Position numbers and translations under genes: made by a program. The notes below the pieces were generated by a model. That model saw only the letters and a program-made list of their open reading frames with translations, did not search any database and was not told the origin of the DNA. Of a stretch of DNA of 64,000 nt, positions 36,220 through 47,698 are shown piece by piece. Position 1 is the first letter of the stretch. Each line of letters begins with the position of its first letter. Source of the DNA: Bisporella sp. PMI_857 (taxonomy: Eukaryota; Ascomycota; Leotiomycetes; Helotiales; Helotiaceae); the NCBI GenBank assembly GCA_021307315.1, contig JAJSPD010000047.1, positions 248,001 to 312,000 on the forward strand. Reading direction: 5' to 3'.

Positions 36220-38633
36220 AAACGGCTACTTACAATGAAGAGCCGGGCTTCCCAAAAATCGACATTTTCATAGCCGAGCTGGCCAATGAAAAGCAAACGA
36301 CACCAGGCTCAATCCAAGACAGATTCTTCTGGAACCGCCTTACGCAATAACAGGGAAAGTGTGACTGCGTGACAGACTCCATCTCCTGACTGAGGTCTCT
36401 AGTGAGGGAAATTCGCTCCACTAACACGTCGTGCGAAACTTCCATTCTAGGTAGAGAGATTAGGGTATTCTCCGGCCTAGGTGGGGACGACATTGCCCTA
36501 GGAATATTACCTTGGCTGAGGAAATACGAAACTACCCTGCCTGGAGAAGGTAAAATCAATGCCGTTCCTCCAGTCCGTGTATAACTTGGCCAATTTGGAA
36601 CTAGAATTGAGACGAACGCCGCCATGTACAGTCAGCCTGTACGTCACCAATATGGAAATCGTTATGGTGATGAACAGAACTCTAATATTTCGAGTTAATT
36701 AATCGCCTTCTTCGTCTCTATTCCTTTCTGATGCACCGCCTCAAACGGCTCGGACGCCGGGCGAGCTGCGGCAGTATCTGAGCCGGATGGCCTGTGGACA
36801 CTTGGGACATTGATAGGTGCGGAAGTATCTGTTTGTAGATTAAGTGGCTGCTCTAGAGAGGATAGGCTTTAAAGCTCCGGAGTCTTGGAAGGACCGCTGA
36901 AATTGAGTGTACATGGAGATTGTTGCTCATCGGATGGGAATTAGGAGGCCGCCTACATTAACAATGAGGCGTGTGATCAATCCGGCTGCCTTACCCCGAC
37001 CCGGAAAACCGAAACTGGCAATGGCTAGTCTTAACTTTAAAACTCACCTGGCTTCCAATAAATAGGCCATACAATTATTTAGTGCTGTAAGCTATGCTGA
37101 AGGGCTGCCATCATTTTGGTGATCTTAATAGTTGCAAAGCGATAGGGTTGAACGAGCCCTGTATCTGGACGGCGCCTCAACCGGCTGGGCTTTGTGGTAG
37201 CCGGGGAGAGAGTATTTGAAGGGAATATTCTCCGGCATGTCAACCTTGACCTAAGCGTGCCAAGTCCTTGGCGGAGCTAGTGTACTGCGAAAACGTGAAT
37301 CACACTTCTATCTGTTCTAGAATAAATTTAAGTCAACTTGAAGCTTCATAATTTGATTGATCATTCCTGGTTAAATTCCGTGATGGAGGCGGACGGAGTG
37401 GAGTAACAACTTGTCTGAGATGTGGGCCGCAAATGAAAAAATAAAACAAAAGCCGTTGTTGAAAAAGTCGATATTAAGCCATACCGGCATACTTACCTCG
37501 TTTAGCATATTCCGCATTCTTCATATCGCATCGAAATTCTCCTCATTGACCACTCCAATGGCTGAATTTCTTCCCTTCTTGGACGATGAGTTAGTGGCCC
37601 ATTGATACAGCATCGCCTTGAGCGTTGCCTCGCGCCAACGGGGTTCAACTCCGCCACCAAGAGGTAAACCTTAATGGTCCTCTACCTCAAAATTCTGTTG
37701 CATCATCCATTTCCCATACATGTGGTTCCCCTCCTGATCAAGTAATACCTATGATAACCCAAGATGCTCCTGCAAGTTGTTGCATCTCGGTGGCAGGCAT
37801 GGCCCGGGTGGTTCTAAAGCCCATGCATGCGGGAGTGGAGAGCGTGCTGCATTTTCGTACAAGTTGGCTTTATGCAAAAAATTATGCCACATGGCCGCCA
37901 GATAACTGCAACGGCCTTCCTATCACCGAATATTTTTTGCTGGAGCAGTTGTGAGTCCCGCATACATTAGCTCCCGTTGGCTCGTGGCACCTCAACCACG
38001 TTGAACCTTGTAGCTGTTCATGCTAGCCGTAGGTTGGGACGAACCCCGAGCCCGCGTGCTCTCCTTCCTTGCTTTTGACTGACCTCCATTCTTGAAATTG
38101 CTGGTCTCGAATGAAATCCCGCCATGCTTCCAATATTTTACTTTCGTCAGCGGCCACGAGAACAGTTCTCTTTTCCGCCTATGCTCTGTTTCCCATCGGA
38201 TTCCGCACAAGGCATTTCGTATACTCATCGCCGCGAGACAGAATGCTGCGCCTGCGTTATGCCATTCTAAAGAGTTTTAGTAGTCGCCGACCATTCGATC
38301 GTCGGCGATTCCCCCCAAACCTATCCTCGTGCAAACTAGATATTAGCTCTATCGCCCCCTTCCAGATAGCCTGACGCATGGCGCAGGGATCGTCATATGA
38401 ACGATGGCTAGAATCTTGCATGAACATATATCTCGTACTTGAGACGAGACCACAAACTTTCGGGTAATGCGTACTCAGTGTACCTAATGTCGTGACAACA
38501 GACTGCCTGGGGCTTGGGGGATTCGTTACTGCAAGAAGTCGTTCATGACATCCCATAGGGCACATATTAGTTTATTTTATGATTCTATGAGACATTCAGG
38601 ATCCGCCTTGCGGGCTTGGGAATCTTTTTAAAT
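36220..38633. other. Gene-poor region downstream of the internal-cluster regulator
   Basis: No gene is supported. A 131-codon minus-strand open frame (36230-36625) and a 109-codon plus-strand frame (37625-37954) have no motifs. Part of the first 130 bases reads as a plausible continuation of the regulator in another frame. Confidence 0.4.
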
Positions 38634-38640
38634 TATATAA
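38634..38640 (+). promoter_or_regulatory. TATA-like box of the repeat-exon gene
   Basis: TATATAA followed by a pyrimidine-rich leader (TTCTTTTCCCC, then CTCTCCTCCATCTC) 200 bp upstream of the proposed ATG at 38840. TATA plus a CT-rich leader is a common fungal promoter layout. Assignment to this gene is inference. Confidence 0.4.
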
Positions 38641-38839
38641 GTACACGCACCTATGGCAATAATAAAACTTCTTTTCCCCATTGTCCAACTCTCCTCCATC
38701 TCATATCGACATCTTTTCACTGTTGAATACCCACGTACTGCGATACATACCACCTAGCGTTAGTCTCGTCAACCATCGGGCTGATAACCAGCAGGTCCCC
38801 TACCCTTACCACTCTTCGGCATCCAACCTATTAAACAAG

Positions 38840-39682
38840 ATGAAAAGTATCCTTTTCCACCCAGATGTCTTCAAGATGGGACGGCTTGTAAGAATCTATG
38901 AAACCATCTCCTTTTATGTCATATTAATCGTATTTATCATATTAAAGTTTGAAGAAAGACTGTCCAACCAGGCACTTGCCAGGAATATATTTCAGTCACC
39001 TAGATATGTACGTGACATTACCCCGCATCACTTAATGCAAGACATATCTCATTGTAACCCACACCTCGCGGGAGATCTGAGCCTCAGAGTTACATCAAAA
39101 GAGATCTGTACTGACCCGATTTCTAGAATTTGACGAGCTCCGCCTCTGTCACTGATGATCCGGACCCCGAGTCACCGCCGCCAGAGGTCGACCCCGTAAG
39201 TGCCAGGCTCAATCTCTCCATAAAATTGAACAACTGCCCTGGGAATGTATTTCGGTTTGGAAATATTTGCTGATGGGGAACATAGTCTCGTGGCTGGAAC
39301 ATCTTCGCTCCTGTCAACGAAGGTGACGATGATGACGATGATGACGACATTGATGGGGTACGAGGCACCATTCCCCCTCCTCAGCATTTATTCCAACACA
39401 TACTGATATGGAAATAGACCCGTGGTAGAAAGGTTCTTCCTCCTATGGATGATGGTGGCGATTCTGGAGATGAAAGCGACCCGGTTCGAAACATCTTTCT
39501 TTCATAGTGCCTGTTTGGCAGCATACTGACATGAAATAAGACTCGTGGAAAGAGGAGCTTGAGTCTTGTTGATGGGGATGGCAACGACACCAATTCTGGT
39601 GAGGACATTGATCAGGTATGCACTGTCTTTCTTACTTGATTTTCTTGCTGACTGCAGACAGACTCGAGGTGGACGCTCTTAG
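38840..39682 (+). CDS. Novel small protein from tandem phase-0 repeat exons
   Basis: Unrecognised gene of seven tiny exons, all joined in phase 0: 38840-38887, 38948-39007, 39127-39195, 39286-39357, 39418-39483, 39541-39615, 39662-39682; 136 residues. Exons 4, 5 and 6 are repeats, beginning SRGWNIFAPVNEG, TRGRKVLPPMDDG and TRGKRSLSLVDGD, each running into a D/E/G/S-rich tail ending D-G, D-P or D-Q at the splice. The last exon repeats only the head, TRGGRS, then stops. Exon 3 has a similar acidic end (PEVDP). Introns of 46-119 nt carry branch-like CTGAC/CTGAT 10-25 nt before AG. Introns 4 and 5 end alike (CATACTGATATGGAAATAG; CATACTGACATGAAATAAG), pointing to duplication of exon plus intron. 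No signal peptide or known domain. Exons 3-7 are much better supported than 1-2. Confidence 0.62.
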
Positions 39683-40680
39683 TTATAGACGGTTCTGGGA
39701 AGAACAAGCTTGGTTAGCCCTAGCACTAAGAAGTTGAGAGTGGAGTGGTATTTTCAAATGGAATTTGTTGTTACATGAATATGCTCGCTTGCTTTTGCTC
39801 GAATGCGTTTGCTCGGTGACAGATCCAAGATCGTGTTCCCTTGGCAGTGATCCCCACCTGCAAAAGGCCTCTGTAATCATACCATAAGCAAACATTAAGC
39901 CTTGTCGCCGGTTATAAAAAGATTCGTAGATGGTTTGTACGCGGTTTGTCAGCAGAGCTTCTTTTATTTGGGAAAGGTTTTAAACCCAACCCTCATAATC
40001 CAACCACACAAAGTGCAGATCGCACTCTCTTATACCCCAAAGGATATCTTGACCGAGATATACGCCCGAGATAACATGACCTCCTTCGTTTACGAGCGGC
40101 TTAAAAGCTGTCTCAGGATGGCTATACAATTTTCAGCTAACACGTCATCCCCCCAAGTCAGTCTTCAACAACCTCGTTCCAACCCTCACCGAAGGATTGA
40201 CCGATACCGTATTTGATCTCTTGTAAGCCTTCGCCGCCGTTGGTAACATGGTCAAGCCTACTTAATCTAATTGCAACAACGTTTTTGTTGGGTTAAAGAA
40301 CATGTGTACAAAGCTCGAGGCTAGGTTTCACGTTGCGCTCGTCAGCCGCACAATAAACTGCGTTCAAAGCGTTCAAACCTCAGGAATCTCGCCCAAGCGT
40401 GACTTCCGAGAACGAAAAGTAAACAAGGGAATATCAAACAAAATAACAAAAATGATATGATGAGGTGCTCGCAGCTTCTTAAACCTTGTTGGTGAAGACC
40501 TATAACATGAAGTTCTCATCCTTCATTAGCATCTAACTTGTAAAGACGCCCTCGCCTAGCTTAAACATAAACGCCATAAATTGATTTTCCTTCAGTGTAT
40601 TCTCCCAAATGAAGAAGTCATTTATTAAGTACCGATAATCTCATGAAATATCTCGTCTATTTGTAGCGTGATACTCAAAA
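39683..40680. other. Intergenic region with a weak coding-like stretch
   Basis: A plus-strand frame at 39902-40216 contains plausible helices (VQIALSYTPKDILTEIYARD) and another frame nearby reads VFNNLVPTLTEGLTDTVFDL, but they do not join by a clear splice and nothing is recognised. No gene is annotated. Confidence 0.35.
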
Positions 40681-42571
40681 CTAATCCTTCCAGAAACGAT
40701 GAGTGTGGTTAACTATTAGCACAACCGTCAAAGCAATAGCCACAGTTGGTATGACCCAAGAGCTGGTCAACAGATCGATGCCTTTATTTGTTTTTACCGC
40801 TCCAGCAATGACACACAAGACTACACCGATGATATAGTTGAAAATGGATCGTGCCCAATCGCTTTTGGACTTCTTGCGTTTCGAGAGGAAGTTGAGAGTG
40901 TTCATCAGAAGTAACGTAAAGCCAGCTGTGACAAAGAAGTAGATGAACTGCGCATCATTAGTATAATCCTTTAGGCGTATCACAGAAGCAAAAAGTGGGA
41001 CAGCTTACGACTAGTTCGAAGACCTCAAAGTTGTGGTTCAAAGTTTCTGTTGGATTGGTAACGGAGTACTTCTTGTCAGGAATGACAACACCATATGTAT
41101 CGAACAAAGAGTTCTGTATGGTCGCAAAAAGATTATCGACAGCGGTCTGCACCTCGGATATGATAACGTCAGGATTCGTGCTGGGGTCATTCAAAGTGTT
41201 GAAAGCACTAGTTATATCGAGGAGGTAGGTCTGTACATCTTGTTCGACATAAGCGTATATAGGAGGATAAGAAGCGAAAATCTGGGATGCTGTTGCGTTC
41301 AATGTGATCGGTAGATCTGAAAGACTTGTGGTTTGGTCGTTCAACCAGTTCAAATATGCGTTAGAGTAGACCTTGTCCACATATTGAATGACTTCGATCA
41401 GTTTCCGCCAAATTATGAATTGTGCTATGCCCTCCATCGAAAGGACAAGTGCTAGATGGAATGGAAAGTGGATAATGGCCCAGAACTGCTGCCTGATAGA
41501 GCCAAAGTGGTGGTGTGAATACCAATCGAAGTACAGCATATATAAGAAATACTAATACACGTTAATAAGTAACACTGAGAGGCAGGCGCCAGCTTACTAT
41601 GACCACAACCGCTGACGTTATAGTCCCGACCGTGGCAGGTGTCCAAGCAAAACTTCCCTTCTGATTTTTTACGATCTTAGAAATGCTCTTGCAGACAACT
41701 ATGATGCCTTCCCCAAGAATGATCAACGTTAAAAGACTCATTCTCTGCACCAAATGCGTTCCTTTAAAAGTGACGACCTTCCATCTTGAAGTCACCGCTA
41801 TATTGAGAACCGTTTCTGCGATAGCAATGACATACCATACAACATAAGTGTGTCCGTGATCAACGCCTTTCTTGAAGCCGAACCATGTTAAGCCGTAGAC
41901 TAAACCCGCGAAAACATATACGAGCGAAAGCATGGCCATTGGCGTCTTCGATCTCTTCCAATTTCTGACATGGAAGAGAACGACTAGGTATTGCAAAGCA
42001 AGAACCAGACGACCAAACATAAGTATAAGGGCCATAGTCTTGAATGTGTTCGCGTCCTGTTTTGCAGGGTCAAATTTAGGACCGACCACTGGTCAGATGT
42101 TAGGATGTGCTTTAATACGACATAGAGCAGTCGGTAATTACCCGCAAGGCCTACCATGGTCGCGAACTGCGATGCTTTTGCGATTCGTTCCAATATACTG
42201 TCAGCCACGAATCTCACATCGAAGAGGCTGACTTGGAACCATGCAAACCATAAGATGCAAAAGAATCCTGCATATGACTTCAAGGAGTCGGCCTCATTGA
42301 TTTCGTGTAAACTAGTAAACGTCGTGAGATTTGCTACGAAGAAAAGATCATAGAACAACTCTATATTCGTGGCTTCATCATGGCGCTCAAACTGTGGTGT
42401 CTCATGCATAGCAGCATCGTTGACACCTAGTGGATGTTGACCTTCTGGATCATATTGCGCGTTGCTTTCAGGTATGCCATACTGGGAGCTATGGGAAGGA
42501 ACAGGCTTTTCTGAGATAAGAGGACTCTTGATTAAGGACAACTTCCGGGTATCATGACCGTGATGAGCCAT
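40681..42571 (-). CDS. LtrA-like (low temperature requirement A) membrane protein
   Basis: Polytopic membrane protein of 576 residues; exons 42571-42142, 42088-41598, 41551-41009, 40947-40681. After a soluble N-terminus of about 68 residues, residues 71-82 read ELFYDLFFVANL, the LtrA family signature. Numerous transmembrane helices follow, including YAGFFCILWFAWFQVSLFDV, LSLVYVFAGLVYGLTWFGF, LVQRMSLLTLIILGEGIIVV (the conserved LxxxxLGE element) and the last pair near FIYFFVTAGFTLLLMN and VIPTVAIALTVVLIV. A soluble loop of about 110 residues sits before the final helices. The start is placed at MAHHGHD; an in-frame ATG at 42664 would add 31 Cys/Ser-rich residues that look like leader. The family's transport or signalling role in fungi is not well defined. 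Confidence 0.9.
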
Positions 42572-45042
42572 AGTGTTTTGATGAAAAAGAAAGCAAGAAC
42601 AGCAGATACAAAAAATGTGGCTCGAGGAATGGGAGTCCTCTAGAGTATTAGTACCCGCTCCCATTTCGGGGTTTACATATCGGGAGGTCTAGACAATGCA
42701 CTTATTTGATTACCTAGGCGTCTACCTCCAACTATCATTGGATACATATGAACGGCTACCGTGGTGAGCATTCGGCTTACTTCATGCGATGGTCTTATCA
42801 CTCATATCGTGGCTTTAGGGTTGCAGTTCAAACATGATAATTAGAGTCCGCTTGGAGGAACTTGATTTGCGGTGAGCAAGAGCTGAATCCAGGGGCTTTC
42901 TGACACGGCACGACCAAGCAATATTGGCAAAGCTTCAACCACTTCGACTGTGAGATTGCGGCTGAATTGGAGCCATGTTCCAAATATAAGGATTCGCTTG
43001 GAATTAGCCAGTCTCTATCCGTCTTGGCACGTGCATTTACACCGAGCGCATTTCTACCCAACAGCCTCATTCTGTTTCTGTTCTAGTGCTTTGTCAGGGC
43101 ATAGCAACAATACTTTTAAGAGGCCAATCATGATATCGCAACTTATCCTCCCTGCAACTCGGGAAGAGGAAAATCACGTTGTCGTGCTCTTCTGGTGCCA
43201 GAACGGACGGGCCGTCTGAGCTGTCAAACGCCAAGAACTCCCCAAAAGCACATCTTTAGTCACTAAAAAAACGTTTGGAGTATTAGCCTAACAGATATTG
43301 ATTGGATATGATGCTGCCAGGGTCTTCATTACAGGACGAAGCTAAGCCTTATCGGTCAGTCTCAGGATCATGCCTCACGGCCTTGGCAAACAGCCACGCT
43401 GAGAGGAGAGGGTTCACAGAAGTGCCTAGATCAGACACAATTGTCCTGAACAATACCTATGACCACCCTATTGTGTCGCTCTCACGGTTGAAATATCGAT
43501 TTGGATATTGATCCTGATAAAGTGGCCATTGTCAGATGCCAAGGCATTATCCTCTCTATAAATCTGATCACATTTCCCTTGCCTGTCACCAATCCTTTCA
43601 TGCAGCACCATACGTGGGCTCTTTCTAGATTCCTCCAGAGCTGCAGAGGCGCATTGTGGATGTTATTCTGGCCAAAGCCACAGGACAATTAATCCGAGAG
43701 GAAATAATGGGGATCATAGAACGAGAGGCTCGCCCTATCGATTAGAAAAAGCCCCCCCCATCAAATTTAAAACGCCATACTAGAAAATCATCATCCCAAG
43801 AGCTGTAGACATACAGACGGAATTTTCCCGAGGCTCAAGACGTTCTTCGATCACCTTCGACTCAACTTTAACCATTACAGTACGTTTTAGCAGGAGCTCG
43901 ACATGTATGACTTGCGTTATGTTTGCTTCATCATGTCCGTCGCTGCTGCATACAAAATTTCCAGCTTTCCAAATACTACACAACTTCCTCACCTATCACT
44001 GATTCGTAACCGTTTTCATTCTTGCTTATATACTGCGGTCCTCTCCATGTCAGCTGGTCGTTCTTACCGCATCAAGGAAGACTTGTCTACTGAGACCAGT
44101 TCTTCAGTCACATGATTACGACAGCATAGGCTGCGAGAAGATTGCTCCATCCCACGTTGCCTTTACCTCTTCGTCCACCAGATAGCGCGACCAGGTCATA
44201 AACCAAGCAGCCACCAAATATCCAGTCACTCAGGCTTGCCGCAAGGCTGAACCCAAGGCCCGTCAATGCCTTGACCAAGGTACTCGCGGCTTGGTGGTTG
44301 AAGCACGCAATGGAGCCATTGTGCAGAAGGATATGTGACAATGTGAGTAAGCATAATAGAGGTTGATTCAGTAGTCATTGGCGCGAGACGAGTAGAAATA
44401 TAATAAAGTTGTATGAAAGAATTAATCAACACAAAAATGTTGGTGGTCTTCAGCTCCGAGTTCCAGAAAATCATCCATGCTGTAGTTTGTCATTAACCAC
44501 TGTCAAGAGGTTGCTGTCGGTACTCATTTGCAATGCAAAGGTTTCCAATTGCGTAATAGGGCACAAATTCCAACATGATCTGCGACTCCTTCCTATCTTC
44601 TAGTTGATTCTCGAGATTTAGCTTATGCAAGCGATACAACCACGCCAACTAGAAAATCTATTTGCGGTAAGAAAAAGCCAACGATGAAGAATGGCTGAGG
44701 TGAGAAAATGAGATATTCACGATGTGAATATCTTTCATATTGCTGGGCAACGAATCAATCAAGAAGGAGGTTGGTGCTAGCCAGCGTGCCGTGGAGTGTG
44801 AGATTCCTATTTCGTCGAATGTCTAGAGATCAATCTCTCGTATATAATAAGTTTCGAAATGTAAAATTTGGAAAAGTTGGTGCTCATATCGTAAGTCATA
44901 ATGTCAAGACTCAGCCGTGCACAACTTTAACGTTGCCCCAGATTCTGTCATTCGGATTTTGAACAAGTCTCCAGGCCGATAATTGGCAGCTGCTCCATCG
45001 AGTGCTTAAAGGTGACTGTAATTTAAAGCTAAAACTTTCAAG
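42572..45042. other. Gene-poor region, no gene seen
   Basis: About 2.5 kb of AT-rich sequence with short open frames only. No motifs, RNA genes or terminal inverted repeats were noticed. Confidence 0.4.
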
Positions 45043-45998
45043 TTATCTATATCTCGTTGTGAACCGATGCATCGTTGCCAAGAATTCTCGGCAAATCTTC
45101 AGAATCCTCCTCGCAAGACAAATCCAACACTTTTCCCCAAATAGCCATAAGCCTCCTCCCTTAAACCTCAGATAGTTCTTTACTAGCTCTTTCGGCAGTC
45201 CCATATGAACAACATCCATAGTAATATCATCATAAATCGCAAAACCTTGACAGCTCGCTCGTAAGTCGATGATCTCTTTCTGTTGGCATGCATCTACATA
45301 GTTTCCCGCGATCCACCGGATCGCGGGAATTGTGGGTCTTCCATCGCCTATAAAATACCTGGCAATAGGCCGTAGCTTAGAAGAATCAACGAATACCAGA
45401 ACCGTACCAGCAAGAGCGTAGTCAATGCTACTACGTCTTTTGCTACGCGGGTAGGTATTCCGACACCTTCCCTTCCCATTGAATTTTTCTGGATCCACGC
45501 GCACAATACCTCTCATGTGCCGTCTTCACAATATAAGTATCTCCATAGACCCTGAAACCGTACTTCGACATAGGCAGACTGTCTAACTCCAAATTATTAA
45601 AGCCATAATAACGCCAGTTTAAAGTTGGGGCTACATGGTCTGCGATGTCAATTTGTACTATATCTCGGCGCCTCCAGCCAGACCCGGCTCCCCAGTATGC
45701 TCTTATATCAGGTACGTAATGAGGAGAGGAGCCGGTATTGTCATCATTTCGTGTGTTAACAGTTGTGGGGAGATCTATTCTTGGTGGTGCGTCATTGGCC
45801 GGAATAGTCAAGACAGTCACCATTGAGCCAGGTGGTATGATAGTTGAGAACAAAGACGTCATAAACTCGTCGCTCAAACTATTCAATCAAACCGAGAATG
45901 GTCATGGAATCCAGGCCTCAGGCAACCCCCCGATTCTGGCGCAAGCCAGGATCGTGGAACAGAAGCTATCCACGTTGTTAGACGCACTTGTAGTGTAA
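45043..45998 (-). pseudogene. Decayed gene of unknown function
   Basis: Reading down from about 45998, one frame gives NNVDSFCSTILACARIGGLP then EAWIP, a TGA, PFSV, a second TGA, and then a long open stretch with MVTVLTIPANDAPPRIDLP and LNWRYYGFNNLELDSLP. After TYIVKTAHE the sense passes to another frame, which continues with ALAGTVLVFVDSSKLRPIAR, MDVVHMGLPKELVKNYLRF and ICREFLATMHRFTTRYR to a stop at 45043. Two TGA codons and one frameshift in an otherwise coherent protein of some 300 residues mark a pseudogene. I do not recognise the family, though the pattern resembles uncharacterised lineage-specific fungal proteins. Confidence 0.62.
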
Positions 45999-47698
45999 GC
46001 GAGAGGAGAGAAGAGTGAGTGCTATTGACCGGTAATATGGTATTGGTGAAGGTAATGGTTGGAGGATGGAAGCTTCTCTTCTAGTCAAGGAAGGCCAGAT
46101 TGAAGCGAATATTGCTGAAGTGGAGCGTGGTATAGTAATTCACAATGAGAGCATTACGAACCCCGCACTTGTGCTCAGCCGAAGCGTGGTTGTAGAGCGG
46201 CGGTGCTTGTCCTAAATGCAGTGGCCTATAAAGAAGAGCAACTATAGCTAGGAGTAGTCTTCATCCCAGGTGTCCCTCGTCTTTTGGACGAAAACCTTCC
46301 CCATTTTTAAGGAGAAAACTAAATCAAACACTTATAAACTAGCAAACCACTTGTTCCTCACAGTAGTAGAGCTTCTACTTATAGGATTATAAGATACCGA
46401 AAACTTGTACTGTAGAAGAAGCAAGGTCAGGTCCTTGTTGAACAACGTACCATTTAAGTGAGGGAAAGCCTGATAAGTGCAAGTTTCCATGGAATCTGAA
46501 GAAATCCTCACATTAGCTGCTCCAGATCCATCACTTTTCAACTGTTCTGTAAAGGTTTGAAAAAGGCGATATTTAATTGCTTTGACACTGGACTTGGTTT
46601 ATATTTGACAGGGTTTACAAGAATGCCCCTGAGCCAGTGTTCACAAGTAGTCTCAAGTTAATCAATACGCCTACATTTACGTCTACAAACCATAAGCTCT
46701 GCTTGAGCATTGGGCCTTTCCATGTCAACTACAGACGGATACCTACATTCTCAGACATGGCGCTTTGAATGGTCTTTCCCTTACGCTCTGGAATATGTGA
46801 TTCGCTGGAATGCTCTTCGTATAGATTAATGGCCTTTGCAGAGGATTCTATGGCAGGTACTGCTAGTACCAAAAGATTTGAATATAACATAGCGAAAAAG
46901 AGCGATGGTAGATTATTAAGGAACAGAGAAAATAACTGGAGCAGGATACAAAAACATTGAAGTAGTAACGCAGAAATAAACAAATACATGCCCACCATTG
47001 CATGTAATATTGCTCTGCCCCAGGCTGGTTTCATGTAAAACGGCCAAGCCTATTGGCCAGATTTGGCTTAGTAGCTCTTGGTGTCAGGGCCTCTATTTTC
47101 ATCACTCTAGATAGTTGATTTATTAGCTCTACAATCAAATATTTATGCCCTATTCTACAACTTATTCTGCGACAATATCACTTATAATTTATCCGTTTGA
47201 CATTCAATTTCCAAACTCAGCAATTTGTGACTTATGTAACAATACAGCAGCTATTGAGGCAGACGATCTCAACATCTTGAGGCCCAAATATCATATTAAT
47301 TCCCATATCAGTCATCAAGAACTGTCGGTGTGTTTTGATGTTCCATGGCCCACGTCAATCATGGGCAAAGTTAACATTAACAAGAAAGTCCTGTGGCTCT
47401 TGATTGGCATGTTCGGCTGTTAGTCAGCAGATCCCAAGACATCTGTTAGTCACGTGATGATAACACCTAAATATCGTCTCCACTAGATCATATTTATAAC
47501 TTGATTTACGAGGATATGGTTGCTGAAAGCCATCGCTTAGAAACACCTCGTGGCTCTGAACCAAGCTTCCGGTGTCAAAATGCACCTTTTCTTTAGCCCT
47601 ACATTTTGTTCTGAATTCTTTCCCCCCCAAAATAATAGGAAACCACAGCTTAAATCTACACAAATTTAGTGGCTCCAAACGTGTAAATACATGATAAT
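45999..47698. other. Gene-poor region, no gene seen
   Basis: AT-rich sequence between the 45-kb pseudogene and the next regulator. The open frames are short. The last few hundred bases would include the promoter of the gene starting at 47699. Confidence 0.4.

Noticed and set aside
36230..36625. 131-codon minus-strand frame after the internal-cluster regulator
   Set aside because: No motif is seen, and the opposite strand reads more convincingly as a continuation of the regulator.
37625..37954. 109-codon plus-strand frame
   Set aside because: No recognisable domain, no splice partners and chance-like composition.
38681..39133. Continuous 150-codon frame with a membrane-like stretch (FYVILIVFIILKF)
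   Set aside because: It begins with a non-ATG codon and the hydrophobic part is the translation of a likely intron (GTAAGA...TTAAAG). The spliced phase-0 model explains the region better.
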